A stretch of DNA of 64,000 bases from Streptomyces roseicoloratus (GTDB taxonomy: Bacteria; Actinomycetota; Actinomycetes; Streptomycetales; Streptomycetaceae): contig NZ_SDOY01000086.1 in NCBI RefSeq assembly GCF_004117935.1, positions 55,589 through 119,588 on the forward strand. The letters run 5' to 3'. The notes under the pieces were generated by a model. That model did no database searches, was not told where the DNA came from, and worked only from the letters and a program-made list of their open reading frames with translations. The translations under genes and the position numbers were made by a program. This document shows, piece after piece, positions 25,690 through 34,374 of the stretch; positions within the stretch are counted from its first letter, which is position 1; every line of letters begins with the position of its first letter.

Positions 25690-26330
25690 ATGCGCGGCGT
25701 GTGCAGGCGGCGGAGGGTGTGATCCTCGCGGCGCTGAAGACGAGGCAGACGGCGGCTGGTGTCGCGATCGCGTTGGAGTCGGCGTGCCTGCTCCAGTCAC
25801 CCGAGTCGGCGGCCGAGCAGCGTCGCACGGTCATCGCCGAGCGGGACGCGCAGATCGTCGCGTGGCTGGCGAAGAAGGCCGGTGAGTACGGGACGTCGAA
25901 CCGCGACAGCAGGACGGCGTCCGAGGCGGTCGGCCGGATGGCCGACAAGCTGAGCCGCGGCGCGGTCCGTGACGACGAGACCGGGGTGTCGCAGCTGTAC
26001 GGGCTGCGGGCCGAGAACCACCGGCTGGTTGCCGAGGTGCGACGGCTGGAGGCGGAGCGGCATTCGACGAACGAGGAGCTGTCCAAGGCGGTCGAGCGGG
26101 TCGCCGAGCTGGAGGCGTTGACGCCCGCGCCGATCCAGACCTGCCGGACCTGCGGCGCCGGGTACACGTACGGCCAGCCGTGCAGCACCTGCGAGTTCGA
26201 GGCCCGCATCGCCAGCGAGCTCGCGGCCCGGCAGCTGGAGGACCCGCACGACTCGCCGCTGCACCACGACTACGCGGTCGGCCGCGACCTGCCCATCGCC
26301 CACCCCACCGACGCCGGGAGCGCCCTGTGA
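25686..26330 (+). CDS. Coiled-coil protein with zinc-ribbon-like motif
   Basis: 214 residues. The middle (about 100-150) is a strong coiled coil (ENHRLVAEVRRLEAERHS). A CxxC-x8-CxxC cluster (CRTCGAGYTYGQPCSTC) follows and could bind zinc. GTG 25686 overlaps the previous stop. Similar proteins occur in Streptomyces phage early regions, but no function is known to me. Confidence 0.65.
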   Translation: MNARRVQAAEGVILAALKTRQTAAGVAIALESACLLQSPESAAEQRRTVIAERDAQIVAWLAKKAGEYGTSNRDSRTASEAVGRMADKLSRGAVRDDETGVSQLYGLRAENHRLVAEVRRLEAERHSTNEELSKAVERVAELEALTPAPIQTCRTCGAGYTYGQPCSTCEFEARIASELAARQLEDPHDSPLHHDYAVGRDLPIAHPTDAGSAL

Positions 26331-26686
26331 GCACCACCCCGAAGCCCGTCCGCGGCCCGATGCACATCGAAGCCACCGCACTCCACATCACCGCCGACGT
26401 CACCCCGCTCGTCGAGAACAACGTCCACGACCTCCTCGACCTCCTCATGGAAGAGGACCTGTTCGAGGCGTTCATGGAACTCGCCTGCACCGAGCCGACC
26501 GGCGAGCACGACGGCCACGCCCCCGACCGCCTGGCGTTCGAGGAGCTGAAGGACCGGCTCGTCGAGCGGCTGGCCACGAAGGTGGCGCTGACCGGCAGGC
26601 AGGCGTTGGGGATTGCGGACCAGATGCGCCGGCTGGGTGCGGCCCGCTCGGTTCCGGGTCAGCAGGACCGGAGGTGGTCTGCGTGA
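26327..26686 (+). CDS. Acidic early protein, unknown
   Basis: 119 residues from GTG 26327, with 4-bp overlaps to genes on both sides. Two acidic helical stretches (VHDLLDLLMEEDLFEAFMEL) are seen. No domain recognised. Confidence 0.65.
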   Translation: MSTTPKPVRGPMHIEATALHITADVTPLVENNVHDLLDLLMEEDLFEAFMELACTEPTGEHDGHAPDRLAFEELKDRLVERLATKVALTGRQALGIADQMRRLGAARSVPGQQDRRWSA

Positions 26687-27009
26687 CCGCCGACGAGTGG
26701 AACGCCCTGTACCCGGTCGGTACCCGCGTGCTCGCCTACCCCAACATCCGGCCCGATCACCCGATCGCGGTCGCCGTCCGCCGGGCGAAGGCCGAGGGCC
26801 GGTTCGTCGAGCCCCGTGACGCCGACCTCGCCCGCGGCCTGGACACGGTCACCCGAACCCGGGCATGGACCCTCGGCCACGGCAGGCCCGTGGTGGCGGT
26901 CGACGGCTACGCGGGCGGCCTCTGCCTGACGCACGTCTACCCCGGCGGCTTGTGCCCGACGTGCCGCCGCAACTTCGAGGGCTGCACCTGCACCGGAGGT
27001 GTCCGGTGA
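26683..27009 (+). CDS. Early protein with Cys-rich C-terminus
   Basis: 108 residues from GTG 26683 (GTGA overlap). An N-terminal folded part is followed by a Cys/His-rich tail (CLTHVYPGGLCPTCRRNFEGC) that may bind zinc. Function unknown. Confidence 0.6.
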   Translation: MTADEWNALYPVGTRVLAYPNIRPDHPIAVAVRRAKAEGRFVEPRDADLARGLDTVTRTRAWTLGHGRPVVAVDGYAGGLCLTHVYPGGLCPTCRRNFEGCTCTGGVR

Positions 27010-27110
27010 TGCCCGGGATCTGGCGCGGCTGCGCCTGCGGCCTGCTCCTCTCTGCCGTCCTGTGGGCGCTCATCGCCCTCACCGCCATCGCCACCTGGAG
27101 CGCCCTGTGA
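27009..27110 (+). CDS. 33-residue single-pass membrane peptide
   Basis: ATG 27009 overlaps the upstream stop and its own stop overlaps the start of the RecE-like gene, so it is embedded in a coupled operon. After a short basic start, residues about 9-30 form one hydrophobic helix. Unknown role. Confidence 0.5.
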   Translation: MPGIWRGCACGLLLSAVLWALIALTAIATWSAL

Positions 27111-27997
27111 CCACCACCGTGCAGACCGGGGCCGTCCAGGCCCCGGCCGCCGGCCCGATCACCGGGCCCGGCATTTACCCGAACCTGGCGGTCGAGGAGT
27201 ACCACGCGCACCGCGAGTCCCTGTCGTCGACCGGCGCCCGCACGATCCTGAAGGCTCCGGCCCTGTTCCGCCACGAGCAGGATCACCCGCAGCCCCGCCG
27301 GGCCGTGTTCGACTTCGGCACCGCCGCGCACAAGCTCGTGCTCGGCGACGGCCCGGAGCTGGTTGCGGTCGACGCCGGGGACTGGCGGACGAAGGCGGCC
27401 CGTGCCGAGCGCGACGAGGTCGAGGCCGCGGGCGGGATCGCGCTGCTGGCCGCCGACTACGACCGCGTCCACGACATGGCCGACGCGCTGCGCCGCCACC
27501 CGATCGCCTCCGCGGTGTTCGCGCCGGGCGCCGGCCGTCCGGAGCAGTCGCTGTTCTGGACCGACAGGCCGACCGGGGTCATGCGGCGGGCCCGGCTGGA
27601 CTGGCTGCCGTACCCGCGGGGCGGCCGGCTGATCGTCGCCGACTACAAGACCACCGTGTCCGCCTCGCCGGAGGCGCTGGCCCGCACGGTCGACACGTAC
27701 GGCTACCACCAGCAGGCCGCGTGGTACCTCGACGGCGTCCGCGCCCTCGAACTCGGCGACGAGTCCGCCGTGTTCTTGCTGGTCTTCCAGGAGAAGACCG
27801 CGCCGTATCTGATCACCGTGGTGCAGCTCGACCTGCTGACGCTGCGGGTCGGCGCCGCGAAGAACCGGCGCGCCCTGCAGGTCTACGCCGAGTGCACCGC
27901 CTCCGGCCGCTGGCCCGGCTACGTCTCGGACGACCAGCCCCACTTCCTTTCCCTGCCCCCGTGGGCCCTGGCCCGCGATACCGAGGAGTACCTGTGA
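27107..27997 (+). CDS. PD-(D/E)XK nuclease, RecE/DUF3799-like
   Basis: A 296-residue exonuclease of the RecE/YqaJ type that would resect double-strand ends during phage recombination. Motifs: GTAAH (71-75), E147, D165 in RLDWL, D179-Y-K181 in ADYKTT, and a later YHQQAAWY segment. It is directly coupled to the following gene, a probable annealing protein, giving a RecET-like pair. Confidence 0.82.
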   Translation: MTTTVQTGAVQAPAAGPITGPGIYPNLAVEEYHAHRESLSSTGARTILKAPALFRHEQDHPQPRRAVFDFGTAAHKLVLGDGPELVAVDAGDWRTKAARAERDEVEAAGGIALLAADYDRVHDMADALRRHPIASAVFAPGAGRPEQSLFWTDRPTGVMRRARLDWLPYPRGGRLIVADYKTTVSASPEALARTVDTYGYHQQAAWYLDGVRALELGDESAVFLLVFQEKTAPYLITVVQLDLLTLRVGAAKNRRALQVYAECTASGRWPGYVSDDQPHFLSLPPWALARDTEEYL

Positions 27998-28815
27998 CCC
28001 AGCAGAACATCGAACGCATGACGCCGGCCGCCGCCCCCGGGCGGGTCGGGCAGGGCACGGCCGTCGAGCAGTCCCGTGCCGTCGCCGAGGTGCAGGCCGC
28101 GATCGTCGTCGCGCAGCAGTGCCCGCGGAACATCTCCGCCGCGATCGCCGAGATGCGGCAGTCCTGCCAGCAGCCGTACCTCGCGGAGCGCGCGTTCTAC
28201 CGCTTCCCCCGCTCGGGGCAGACCGTGTCCGGGCCGTCCGTCCACCTCGCCCGGGAACTCGCCCGCTGCTGGGGCAACGTCCAGTACGGCCTCGCCGAGC
28301 TCCGCCGCGACGACGAGTACGGCGAGTCGGAGATGCAGGCGTACGCCTGGGACGTCGAGAAGAACACCCGCAACAGTTCCACCTTCATCGTCCCGCACAA
28401 GAGGGACCAGAAGAACGGTCCGAAGCAGCTCACGGACATGCGGGACATCTACGAGAACAACGCCAACAACGGTGCCCGCCGGGTCCGCGAGGCGATCTTC
28501 GCGATCCTCCCGCCCTGGTTCGTCGAGGAAGCGAAGGAGCTGTGCACCCGCACCCTGCGGGACGGCGGCGGCAAGCCGCTGAACCTGCGGATCGCGGACG
28601 CGGTCAAGGCCTTCGAGGGCATCGGCATCACCGCCGACCGTATCGAGACCAAGCTCGGCCGGCCTCCGGCGAAGTGGACCGACCACGACGTCGCCCAGCT
28701 CCAGATCAGCTTCCGCTCGATCCAGCAAGGCGAGATCAGCGCCGAGGACGAGTTCCCCTCGCTCGTCTCCCTGTCCGAGCTCACCGGCAACGCCCCGGTT
28801 GGGGAGGTGGCGTGA
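27994..28815 (+). CDS. Putative single-strand annealing recombinase
   Basis: A 273-residue protein. The region from PRNISAAIAEMRQSC through SGPSVHLARELARCWGN to NNGARRVREAIFAILP resembles phage proteins that sit beside RecE-like nucleases. The assignment as a RecT-like annealase rests mainly on that position; it is not a canonical RecT by motif. GTG 27994 overlaps the nuclease stop. Confidence 0.6.
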   Translation: MTQQNIERMTPAAAPGRVGQGTAVEQSRAVAEVQAAIVVAQQCPRNISAAIAEMRQSCQQPYLAERAFYRFPRSGQTVSGPSVHLARELARCWGNVQYGLAELRRDDEYGESEMQAYAWDVEKNTRNSSTFIVPHKRDQKNGPKQLTDMRDIYENNANNGARRVREAIFAILPPWFVEEAKELCTRTLRDGGGKPLNLRIADAVKAFEGIGITADRIETKLGRPPAKWTDHDVAQLQISFRSIQQGEISAEDEFPSLVSLSELTGNAPVGEVA

Positions 28816-29207
28816 TGCGACTCCCCTTCGTCTCCCGCCGCTACGCCCGTGGTGCTGTCGCCGCCGCCACGGCAGGCCTCCGCGCCGACCTCGAAGCCGC
28901 CCGCGCCGAGCTCGCTGACGCCCGTATCGACCTCGCCAACGCACGTGCCGCTCGCCGCAAGGCCGAGACCAGCCTGACGCAGGAACGGAAGAAGCAGCGT
29001 GCCGTCGCGAGCTGGCGCCACACGGACGACGGCCGCCTGGCCCGCGCGTTGCGTGCCGTCGCCGCGCTGCGGGCCGAGGCCGCCGTGCAGCGCCGTGTCG
29101 AGCACCGCCTCACCAACCAACTCCTCGACGCCACCGGCTACCAGGGCGACCCGCTCCTCCCCGCCGCCCGCGCCCTGCTCGACCTCGACCCGGAGGACCC
29201 GAAGTGA
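28815..29207 (+). CDS. Coiled-coil early protein
   Basis: A 130-residue, Arg/Ala/Glu-rich protein with a long predicted coiled coil (about 20-70). ATG 28815 overlaps the previous stop by one base; the methyltransferase GTG overlaps its stop. Function unknown. Confidence 0.6.
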   Translation: MRLPFVSRRYARGAVAAATAGLRADLEAARAELADARIDLANARAARRKAETSLTQERKKQRAVASWRHTDDGRLARALRAVAALRAEAAVQRRVEHRLTNQLLDATGYQGDPLLPAARALLDLDPEDPK

Positions 29208-30619
29208 ACGCGCTCCTCAACCGCCGGACTCTCGCCGCGGACTCCACCGACGGCTTCGCCGGGGCAGGCGGCTCCTCGACCGGCATCCGGCAGGCCGGCG
29301 GCATCGTCCGCACCGCGCTGAACCACTGGCGCCTCGCCGTCGACGTCCACAACGCCAACCACCCCGACACCCTGCACGACTGCGCCGACATCTCCCAGGT
29401 CGACCCCCGGCGGTACCCCACCACCACGTTCGCCTGGTTCTCACCCTCGTGCACGAACCACTCCGTGGCCAAGGGCGCCCGCCGTCACCGCGACGCCACC
29501 CCGGACCTGTTCGGCGAGGTCCTGCCCGACGAGGCCGCCGAACGATCCCGCGCCACGATGTGGGACGTCATCCGCTTCGCCGAGCACCACCGCTACCGGG
29601 CCATCATCGTCGAGAACGTCGTCGACGTCCGCGACTGGATCCTGTGGCCCGCGTGGATCTCCGCCGCGCACGCCCTGCGCTACCGCTCGAAGTTCGTGTG
29701 CCTCAACTCGATGCACGCCCAGGCCCTCGGCGACGGCGCCGCCCAGTCCCGCGACCGCGGATACACCGTCCTGTGGCGAGAGGGCGAACGAGAGCCCGAC
29801 TTCGACAAGTGGACCCGCCCGACCGCCCACTGCCCGCGCTGCGACAAGCCGGTCCGCGCCGTCCAGGCGTGGAAGAACCCCGCCCGCCAGTACGGCAAGT
29901 ACCGGGCCCAGTACGTGTGGCGCTGCCCCACCACCCGCTGCCACACCGAAGTCTTCCCCGCGGTCCGGCCGGCCTCCGACATCATCGACTGGTCGCTGCC
30001 CGCGCAGCGGATCGCCGACCGGGCCCGGCCGCTCGCCGACAAGACGATGAAGCGGATCCGCGACGGGTTCGAGGCGTACGGCCAGCCGCTGGTGGTGCCG
30101 GTCGAGGGCCGCGACGGTAAGCAGGCCCGGAGCGTGGACCTGCCGATGCGGACGTGCACGGCCCGCAACGAGACCGGCATCGCCGTCCCGCCGTACATGG
30201 TCGAGCTCCGAGGCGGCGGCTCCAGCCACCGGCCCGTCCGCGACCCGCTCGCCACCGTGTGCGCGTCCGGCAACCACCACGGCCTGGCGGTCCCCGACCT
30301 GATCGTCCCCTACTACGGCAACGCCACCCCGCGCCCCGCCGCCGAGCCCATCCCCACCGTCACCACGGTCGACCGGCACGCCCTGTTGCATGGCGCCGTC
30401 GTCGACACGGTCGAGGACCTCGGGTTCCGGATGCTGGAGCCGGCCGAGTACGCCGCAGCGATGGAGTTCCCCTCCGACTACGTGTGGCTCGGCAACAAGC
30501 GGGAGCGCGTGCGCCTCGCGGGCAACGCCGTCACCCCGAACGCCGCCCGCGACCTGTTCGCCATGATCTCCGAGGCCGTCCTTGGCGAGGAGCGCGAGCT
30601 GATCGGGGCCGCGCTGTGA
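29204..30619 (+). CDS. C5-cytosine DNA methyltransferase (orphan)
   Basis: A 471-residue DNA cytosine C5 methyltransferase. SAM-binding FAGAGG (18-23), catalytic Cys C83 in a variant motif IV (SPSCTNHS, Pro-x-Cys rather than Pro-Cys), ENV (137-139) and the C-terminal GNAVTPNAAR motif X are present. A Cys-containing insert (about 206-248, CPRC...CPTTRC) may bind zinc. No restriction enzyme is adjacent, so protecting phage DNA from host restriction is the likely role. Confidence 0.9.
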   Translation: MNALLNRRTLAADSTDGFAGAGGSSTGIRQAGGIVRTALNHWRLAVDVHNANHPDTLHDCADISQVDPRRYPTTTFAWFSPSCTNHSVAKGARRHRDATPDLFGEVLPDEAAERSRATMWDVIRFAEHHRYRAIIVENVVDVRDWILWPAWISAAHALRYRSKFVCLNSMHAQALGDGAAQSRDRGYTVLWREGEREPDFDKWTRPTAHCPRCDKPVRAVQAWKNPARQYGKYRAQYVWRCPTTRCHTEVFPAVRPASDIIDWSLPAQRIADRARPLADKTMKRIRDGFEAYGQPLVVPVEGRDGKQARSVDLPMRTCTARNETGIAVPPYMVELRGGGSSHRPVRDPLATVCASGNHHGLAVPDLIVPYYGNATPRPAAEPIPTVTTVDRHALLHGAVVDTVEDLGFRMLEPAEYAAAMEFPSDYVWLGNKRERVRLAGNAVTPNAARDLFAMISEAVLGEERELIGAAL

Positions 30620-31197
30620 CCGCCACCCAGACCCCCGCGGCCGGGATGACCCGCCTCCCGGCCGCGGGCACCAAGCCGCTCGTCATCGGCCTCGACCTGT
30701 CCCTCACCTCTACCGGGATCGCCGGAGTCGACTGGGCCGACCAGCTCAAGCCCCGCAACAAGGGCCACCGCCGTTTGTCCTGGCTCCGCATGGAGATCTT
30801 CGACCGCACCAAGGCCGCCGACCTCGTCGTCGTCGAGGGCCCCTCGTACGGGCACGGCGCTCTCGCGGGACACCACGAGCTCGCCGGGCTGTGGTGGCTG
30901 ATCACCCACGACCTGTGGCGCCGTGACCTGCCGTACGCCGTGTGCCCGCCGGCGCAGCGCGCCATGTACGCCACCGGTAAGGGCAACGCCTCCAAGGGCG
31001 AGGTTCGCGACGGCGTGCAGCGGCTGTTCGGTGTCGAGTGCGAGGGAGCGGGTCGGTACGACAAGGCCGACGCCGTGTCCCTCGCCTGCCTCGGCGCGGC
31101 GTGGCTGGGCTACCCGGCCGCCGACCTCCCCGCCACCCACACCCGCGCCCTGAACGGCGTCGCCTGGCCCAACACGATCCCGGCGGTGGCCGCATGA
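30616..31197 (+). CDS. RuvC-like Holliday-junction resolvase
   Basis: 193 residues with an RNase H/RuvC-like fold. Acidic residues at D27 (GLDLSLTSTG), E74 (VVVEGPS) and D149/D152 (DKADAVSLA) fit the metal site. It would resolve branched DNA from recombination and replication before packaging. GTG start overlaps the methyltransferase stop. Confidence 0.8.
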   Translation: MTATQTPAAGMTRLPAAGTKPLVIGLDLSLTSTGIAGVDWADQLKPRNKGHRRLSWLRMEIFDRTKAADLVVVEGPSYGHGALAGHHELAGLWWLITHDLWRRDLPYAVCPPAQRAMYATGKGNASKGEVRDGVQRLFGVECEGAGRYDKADAVSLACLGAAWLGYPAADLPATHTRALNGVAWPNTIPAVAA

Positions 31198-31622
31198 ACA
31201 TCCGCAGCGACATCGCCGAGCTCCTCCGCGCGGGCTGGTCCGGCCGCAAGATCGCCGCTCACTGCCAGGTCAGCACCAACAGCGTGCGCAAGGCCCGCGA
31301 AGCCCTCAACCTCCCCGCGCACAAGCCCGGCCCGACTCCGGCCGGCACCGTTGAGGATCTGTTCTGGCGCCGGGTCGAATTCACCATCGACGGCCACATC
31401 CTGTGGCCCAACGCCTCGGTCGGCATCCGAACCGGGCACAACGGCCCCCGCATCAGCGCCGCCCGCCTCGCCTTCCGCATCCGCCACCAGCGCGAGCCCG
31501 TCGGCAAGGTCACGCCGGGCTGCGGCCGGGCCCGTTGCGTCGCACCGGCCCACGTCGAGGACCGGCCCATGCGCGACGCCCTCAACAGCACGTTCGCCGC
31601 AATTTTCGGAGGGGTCCTGTGA
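31194..31622 (+). CDS. HTH/HNH-like protein
   Basis: 142 residues. The N-terminus is a resolvase-type HTH (AELLRAGWSGRKIAAHCQVS). The second half resembles a phage homing-type endonuclease of the HNH class, with the late CGRARCVAPAHVED element, but the core His-Asn-His residues are not clear. It could be a DNA-binding protein derived from a homing nuclease. ATG overlaps the previous stop. Confidence 0.55.
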   Translation: MNIRSDIAELLRAGWSGRKIAAHCQVSTNSVRKAREALNLPAHKPGPTPAGTVEDLFWRRVEFTIDGHILWPNASVGIRTGHNGPRISAARLAFRIRHQREPVGKVTPGCGRARCVAPAHVEDRPMRDALNSTFAAIFGGVL

Positions 31623-31927
31623 GCACCCGAGGCATCAGTACGGACAAGACGCCTGACTGGCGCGACCAGGCCGCCTGTCGTGTTGAGGACGCCGACGTCA
31701 TGTTCCCCGACCCCAGCGACAAGCGGGGCACTCGGATTGCGCAAGCCATTTGTCTGGCCTGCCCCGTCCGACAGCAGTGCCTGGAGCACGCCATGGCTGT
31801 GGAAGGGGGGTGCCGCCGGGAGTCTCGGTACGGCGTGTTCGGCGGCCTCGACGGCGATCAGCGCTACCGCCTCTACTGCCGCCTCCGCCCCAGTCACGTC
31901 GCCCGCCTCACGCGCGTCGCCGCCTGA
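31619..31927 (+). CDS. WhiB-like [4Fe-4S] protein
   Basis: A 102-residue Wbl protein with the four iron-sulfur cysteines C20, C45, C48 and C54 (C-x24-C-x2-C-x5-C) and the YGVFGGL turn motif. Host WhiB proteins act on the principal sigma factor, and phage copies such as that of mycophage TM4 can act in trans on the host. GGAGG precedes the GTG start. Confidence 0.9.
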   Translation: MSTRGISTDKTPDWRDQAACRVEDADVMFPDPSDKRGTRIAQAICLACPVRQQCLEHAMAVEGGCRRESRYGVFGGLDGDQRYRLYCRLRPSHVARLTRVAA

Positions 31928-31958
31928 ACCACCCGCCCCACGTACGAGAGAAGGCACG

Positions 31959-32909
31959 ATGCCCTGGTTCAAGATCGACGACGCTTCCCACAGCCACCCG
32001 AAGTTCGTGGCCGCGGGGAACGCGGCGATCGGCCTGTTCGTGAGGTGCGGGGCCTACTCCGCTCAGCACCTCACCGAGGGCATCGTGCCCGGCGTCATCG
32101 CCCAGCTGTACGGCACCGCCCCGCAGGCCGCCAAGCTCGTCAAGGTCGGCCTCTGGCACGGCGCCAAACACTCCTGCTCCCGCTGCCCGCAGCCGGCCGC
32201 CGGCGACTACGTCGTCCACGACTTCTTCGAGGGCGGCCGGAACGCCACCCGCGCACAGGTTGAGGCCAGCCGGAAGGGCGCCGCCGAGCGGGCCGCGAAG
32301 AGCCGCGCCGCAAGAAAGCGCCCCGGAATCGACGACGAAACGAAGAACATTCATCGTGCAATCGGCAACGAATCGGAGCCGAATCGAGACGGAAACGAAC
32401 CCCACTTTTCCGACTCCGCCGCTGGTCAGGGGCACCTGTCACACCGCACGGGCCTCCCAGGCGTCACGCTTACCCAAGCCACATCCACGCCTAGCCAGGT
32501 ACTTCCTTCGGAAGTACCTCCTCCCCCTACCCCCTCCGTGAACCACAGCACCGAGGTGGTGGCCGCCAGCAGCGGACGAGGAGAGGTCGAGCCCCTCATC
32601 CAGGCCATGGAGCACCGCGGCATGCGCGTCTCCTGGACGTTCAGCAGCGAGCAGTGGCTCGAACTCCGCGACGCCGTACGCCGCGTCGGGGTCGCCGCCC
32701 TCGTCGACCACGCCGAGCGCGCCTGGAAAGCCGCCAAGACCCAGCCCTACTCGGCCCGCTACTTCCTCGCCGGATGGGCCGGCCTCCAGACCACCACCTA
32801 CACCGGGCCCCGCCCCATCACCGGGCCGCCGTCGGCCGCCCAGTCCTACCTCTCCGAGATGCAGCAGATCGCCGCCGAACTCCGCGCGGCAGAAGGAGGC
32901 ATGCAGTGA
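31959..32909 (+). CDS. Putative replication initiation protein
   Basis: A 316-residue protein whose N-terminus (MPWFKIDDASHSHPKFVAAG) is the signature of actinophage replication-initiator or helicase-loader-like proteins. A disordered Pro/Ser-rich centre (about 135-205) links to a C-terminal helical domain. Assignment is by N-terminal pattern and position; the phage origin was not located. Confidence 0.6.
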   Translation: MPWFKIDDASHSHPKFVAAGNAAIGLFVRCGAYSAQHLTEGIVPGVIAQLYGTAPQAAKLVKVGLWHGAKHSCSRCPQPAAGDYVVHDFFEGGRNATRAQVEASRKGAAERAAKSRAARKRPGIDDETKNIHRAIGNESEPNRDGNEPHFSDSAAGQGHLSHRTGLPGVTLTQATSTPSQVLPSEVPPPPTPSVNHSTEVVAASSGRGEVEPLIQAMEHRGMRVSWTFSSEQWLELRDAVRRVGVAALVDHAERAWKAAKTQPYSARYFLAGWAGLQTTTYTGPRPITGPPSAAQSYLSEMQQIAAELRAAEGGMQ

Positions 32910-33571
32910 AGCCCTCCGAGATCCCCCAACTCCTCGCCGAGATCGCCCTCGCCGACCACCGCGTCCGACGCACCGACCCCATCGAACTCCGCGCGCAGAT
33001 CGCCATGTGGGCCGGCATCCTCGCCGACGTCCCCTACGACGCCGCCGTCCGCTACGCCCACGAGCACTACACCAAGAGCACGTGGCCGATCCTCCCCGCC
33101 GACATCGCCACCCGCTGGACCGCCGCCGTCGCCGACCGACTCGGCCGCCACACCGGCACCTTCGAACCTCTGGCCCACCCCGAGGTCGACCCCGACGACC
33201 AGTACGGCGACGCCTACCTTGCTGCCCTCAAGGCCGAACGCCGCGCCGTCGCCACCGGCCACCAACCACCCAACGAACTCCGCGCCATCACCGCCGGCCC
33301 CGCCGCCGAAGAAGTCGACAAGCGCCTGAAGCAGATGGGCGCCTACATGCCGCCCGCCATCAAGGAAACCCTCGCCGAGTTCCGGCCCGACGCCGTCGAA
33401 CGCGAACGCCTCATCCGCTCCGGCCTCGCCGACCCGCGGTCCGTCCCCTGCCCGTGGGCCGCCTGCCGCGCCCCCTCAGGGCAGCGCTGCCGCACCAACG
33501 GCCGCGACCGCCACGACTACCACCCCACCCGCATCGACGCCGCCACAGCAGCCCTCAGGAGCGCCGCATGA
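32906..33571 (+). CDS. Replication-associated protein with CxxxC zinc-finger tail
   Basis: A 221-residue helical protein. Residues about 1-75 resemble a helicase-loader-like helical domain. The C-terminus carries CPWAACRAPSGQRC, a short zinc-finger-like motif seen again in the 59-residue gene downstream. GTG overlaps the preceding stop. A helicase loader partner of the upstream initiator is plausible but unproven. Confidence 0.5.
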   Translation: MKPSEIPQLLAEIALADHRVRRTDPIELRAQIAMWAGILADVPYDAAVRYAHEHYTKSTWPILPADIATRWTAAVADRLGRHTGTFEPLAHPEVDPDDQYGDAYLAALKAERRAVATGHQPPNELRAITAGPAAEEVDKRLKQMGAYMPPAIKETLAEFRPDAVERERLIRSGLADPRSVPCPWAACRAPSGQRCRTNGRDRHDYHPTRIDAATAALRSAA

Positions 33572-33771
33572 CCACCGCCGCCCGCCGGTGGCGGCCCGAC
33601 GGCCCCGGCAGCTTCCAAGCCCCACCCGACGTCACCGCCGTACGAGACCGCACCGGCCGCCTCTGGACCCGCAACAAGCCCCGCACCCGCTGGACCTCAG
33701 GCGGCCCCCACATCCGCTGGCGCACCCTCGTCGCCGAACACGGCCCCATCACCGAGGAGCACACCGCATGA
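33568..33771 (+). CDS. Small basic early protein
   Basis: 67 residues, rich in Arg and Trp (MTTAARRWRPDGPGSFQAP), with 4-bp overlaps at both ends. No domain recognised. Confidence 0.5.
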   Translation: MTTAARRWRPDGPGSFQAPPDVTAVRDRTGRLWTRNKPRTRWTSGGPHIRWRTLVAEHGPITEEHTA

Positions 33772-33947
33772 ACGCCGCCGAACCCACCACAACCGCCCCA
33801 GCACTCTCCCTTCCCGCCCTCGCCGTCACATGCCCCGCATGCGGCTCCAAGCCCGGCGAACTGTGCACCTCCCACAGCGGCACCCGCCCCCGCCGCAACG
33901 ACGTCCACCGCGCCCGCACAACCGCACACAACACCCCCACCACCTGA
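33768..33947 (+). CDS. 59-residue zinc-finger-like protein
   Basis: Contains CPACGSKPGELC with a downstream His-rich tail, the short actinobacterial zinc-finger-like pattern. ATG 33768 overlaps the upstream stop. Possibly a DNA- or protein-binding accessory; function unknown. Confidence 0.55.
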   Translation: MNAAEPTTTAPALSLPALAVTCPACGSKPGELCTSHSGTRPRRNDVHRARTTAHNTPTT

Positions 33948-33959
33948 AGGAGGACCCCC

Positions 33960-34334
33960 ATGCCCGAGCGTCTTCGCCGCCGCCGCACCACGGGCTGGCG
34001 CGCACCCGACGGAGCCGTCTACGTCGGACGGCCCACCCGCTTCGCCAACCCCGCCCGCCTCATCCGCGCCGACCACGGCCTCGCCGTCCAGTGGGGCACC
34101 ACCGGCAGCATCGTTGGCACCTGGCCCGCCGACGGCATCGAAGCCCGCCGCTACGCCACCGACCTCTACCGCACCTGGATCAACCAGCCCGAACAGGACT
34201 CGACCCGGGCCCTGTTCCGCGCCCTCCTCCACGGCCGCGACCTCCTGTGCTGGTGCCCCCTCCCCAAGCCCGGCCAACCCGACCACTGCCACGCTGCCGT
34301 ACTCCTCGAACTCGCCAACCAGCCCACCGCCTGA
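33960..34334 (+). CDS. DUF4326 domain protein
   Basis: A 124-residue protein with the DUF4326 hallmarks: VYVGRPTRFANPAR near the start and LLCWCPLPKPGQPDHCHAAVL near the end. The domain is widespread in phages; its biochemical role is not established. AAGGAGG precedes the ATG. Confidence 0.8.
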   Translation: MPERLRRRRTTGWRAPDGAVYVGRPTRFANPARLIRADHGLAVQWGTTGSIVGTWPADGIEARRYATDLYRTWINQPEQDSTRALFRALLHGRDLLCWCPLPKPGQPDHCHAAVLLELANQPTA

Positions 34335-34374
34335 CTCCCGGTTCCACCACCACCCACGAAGGAGCAGCCCGCCC

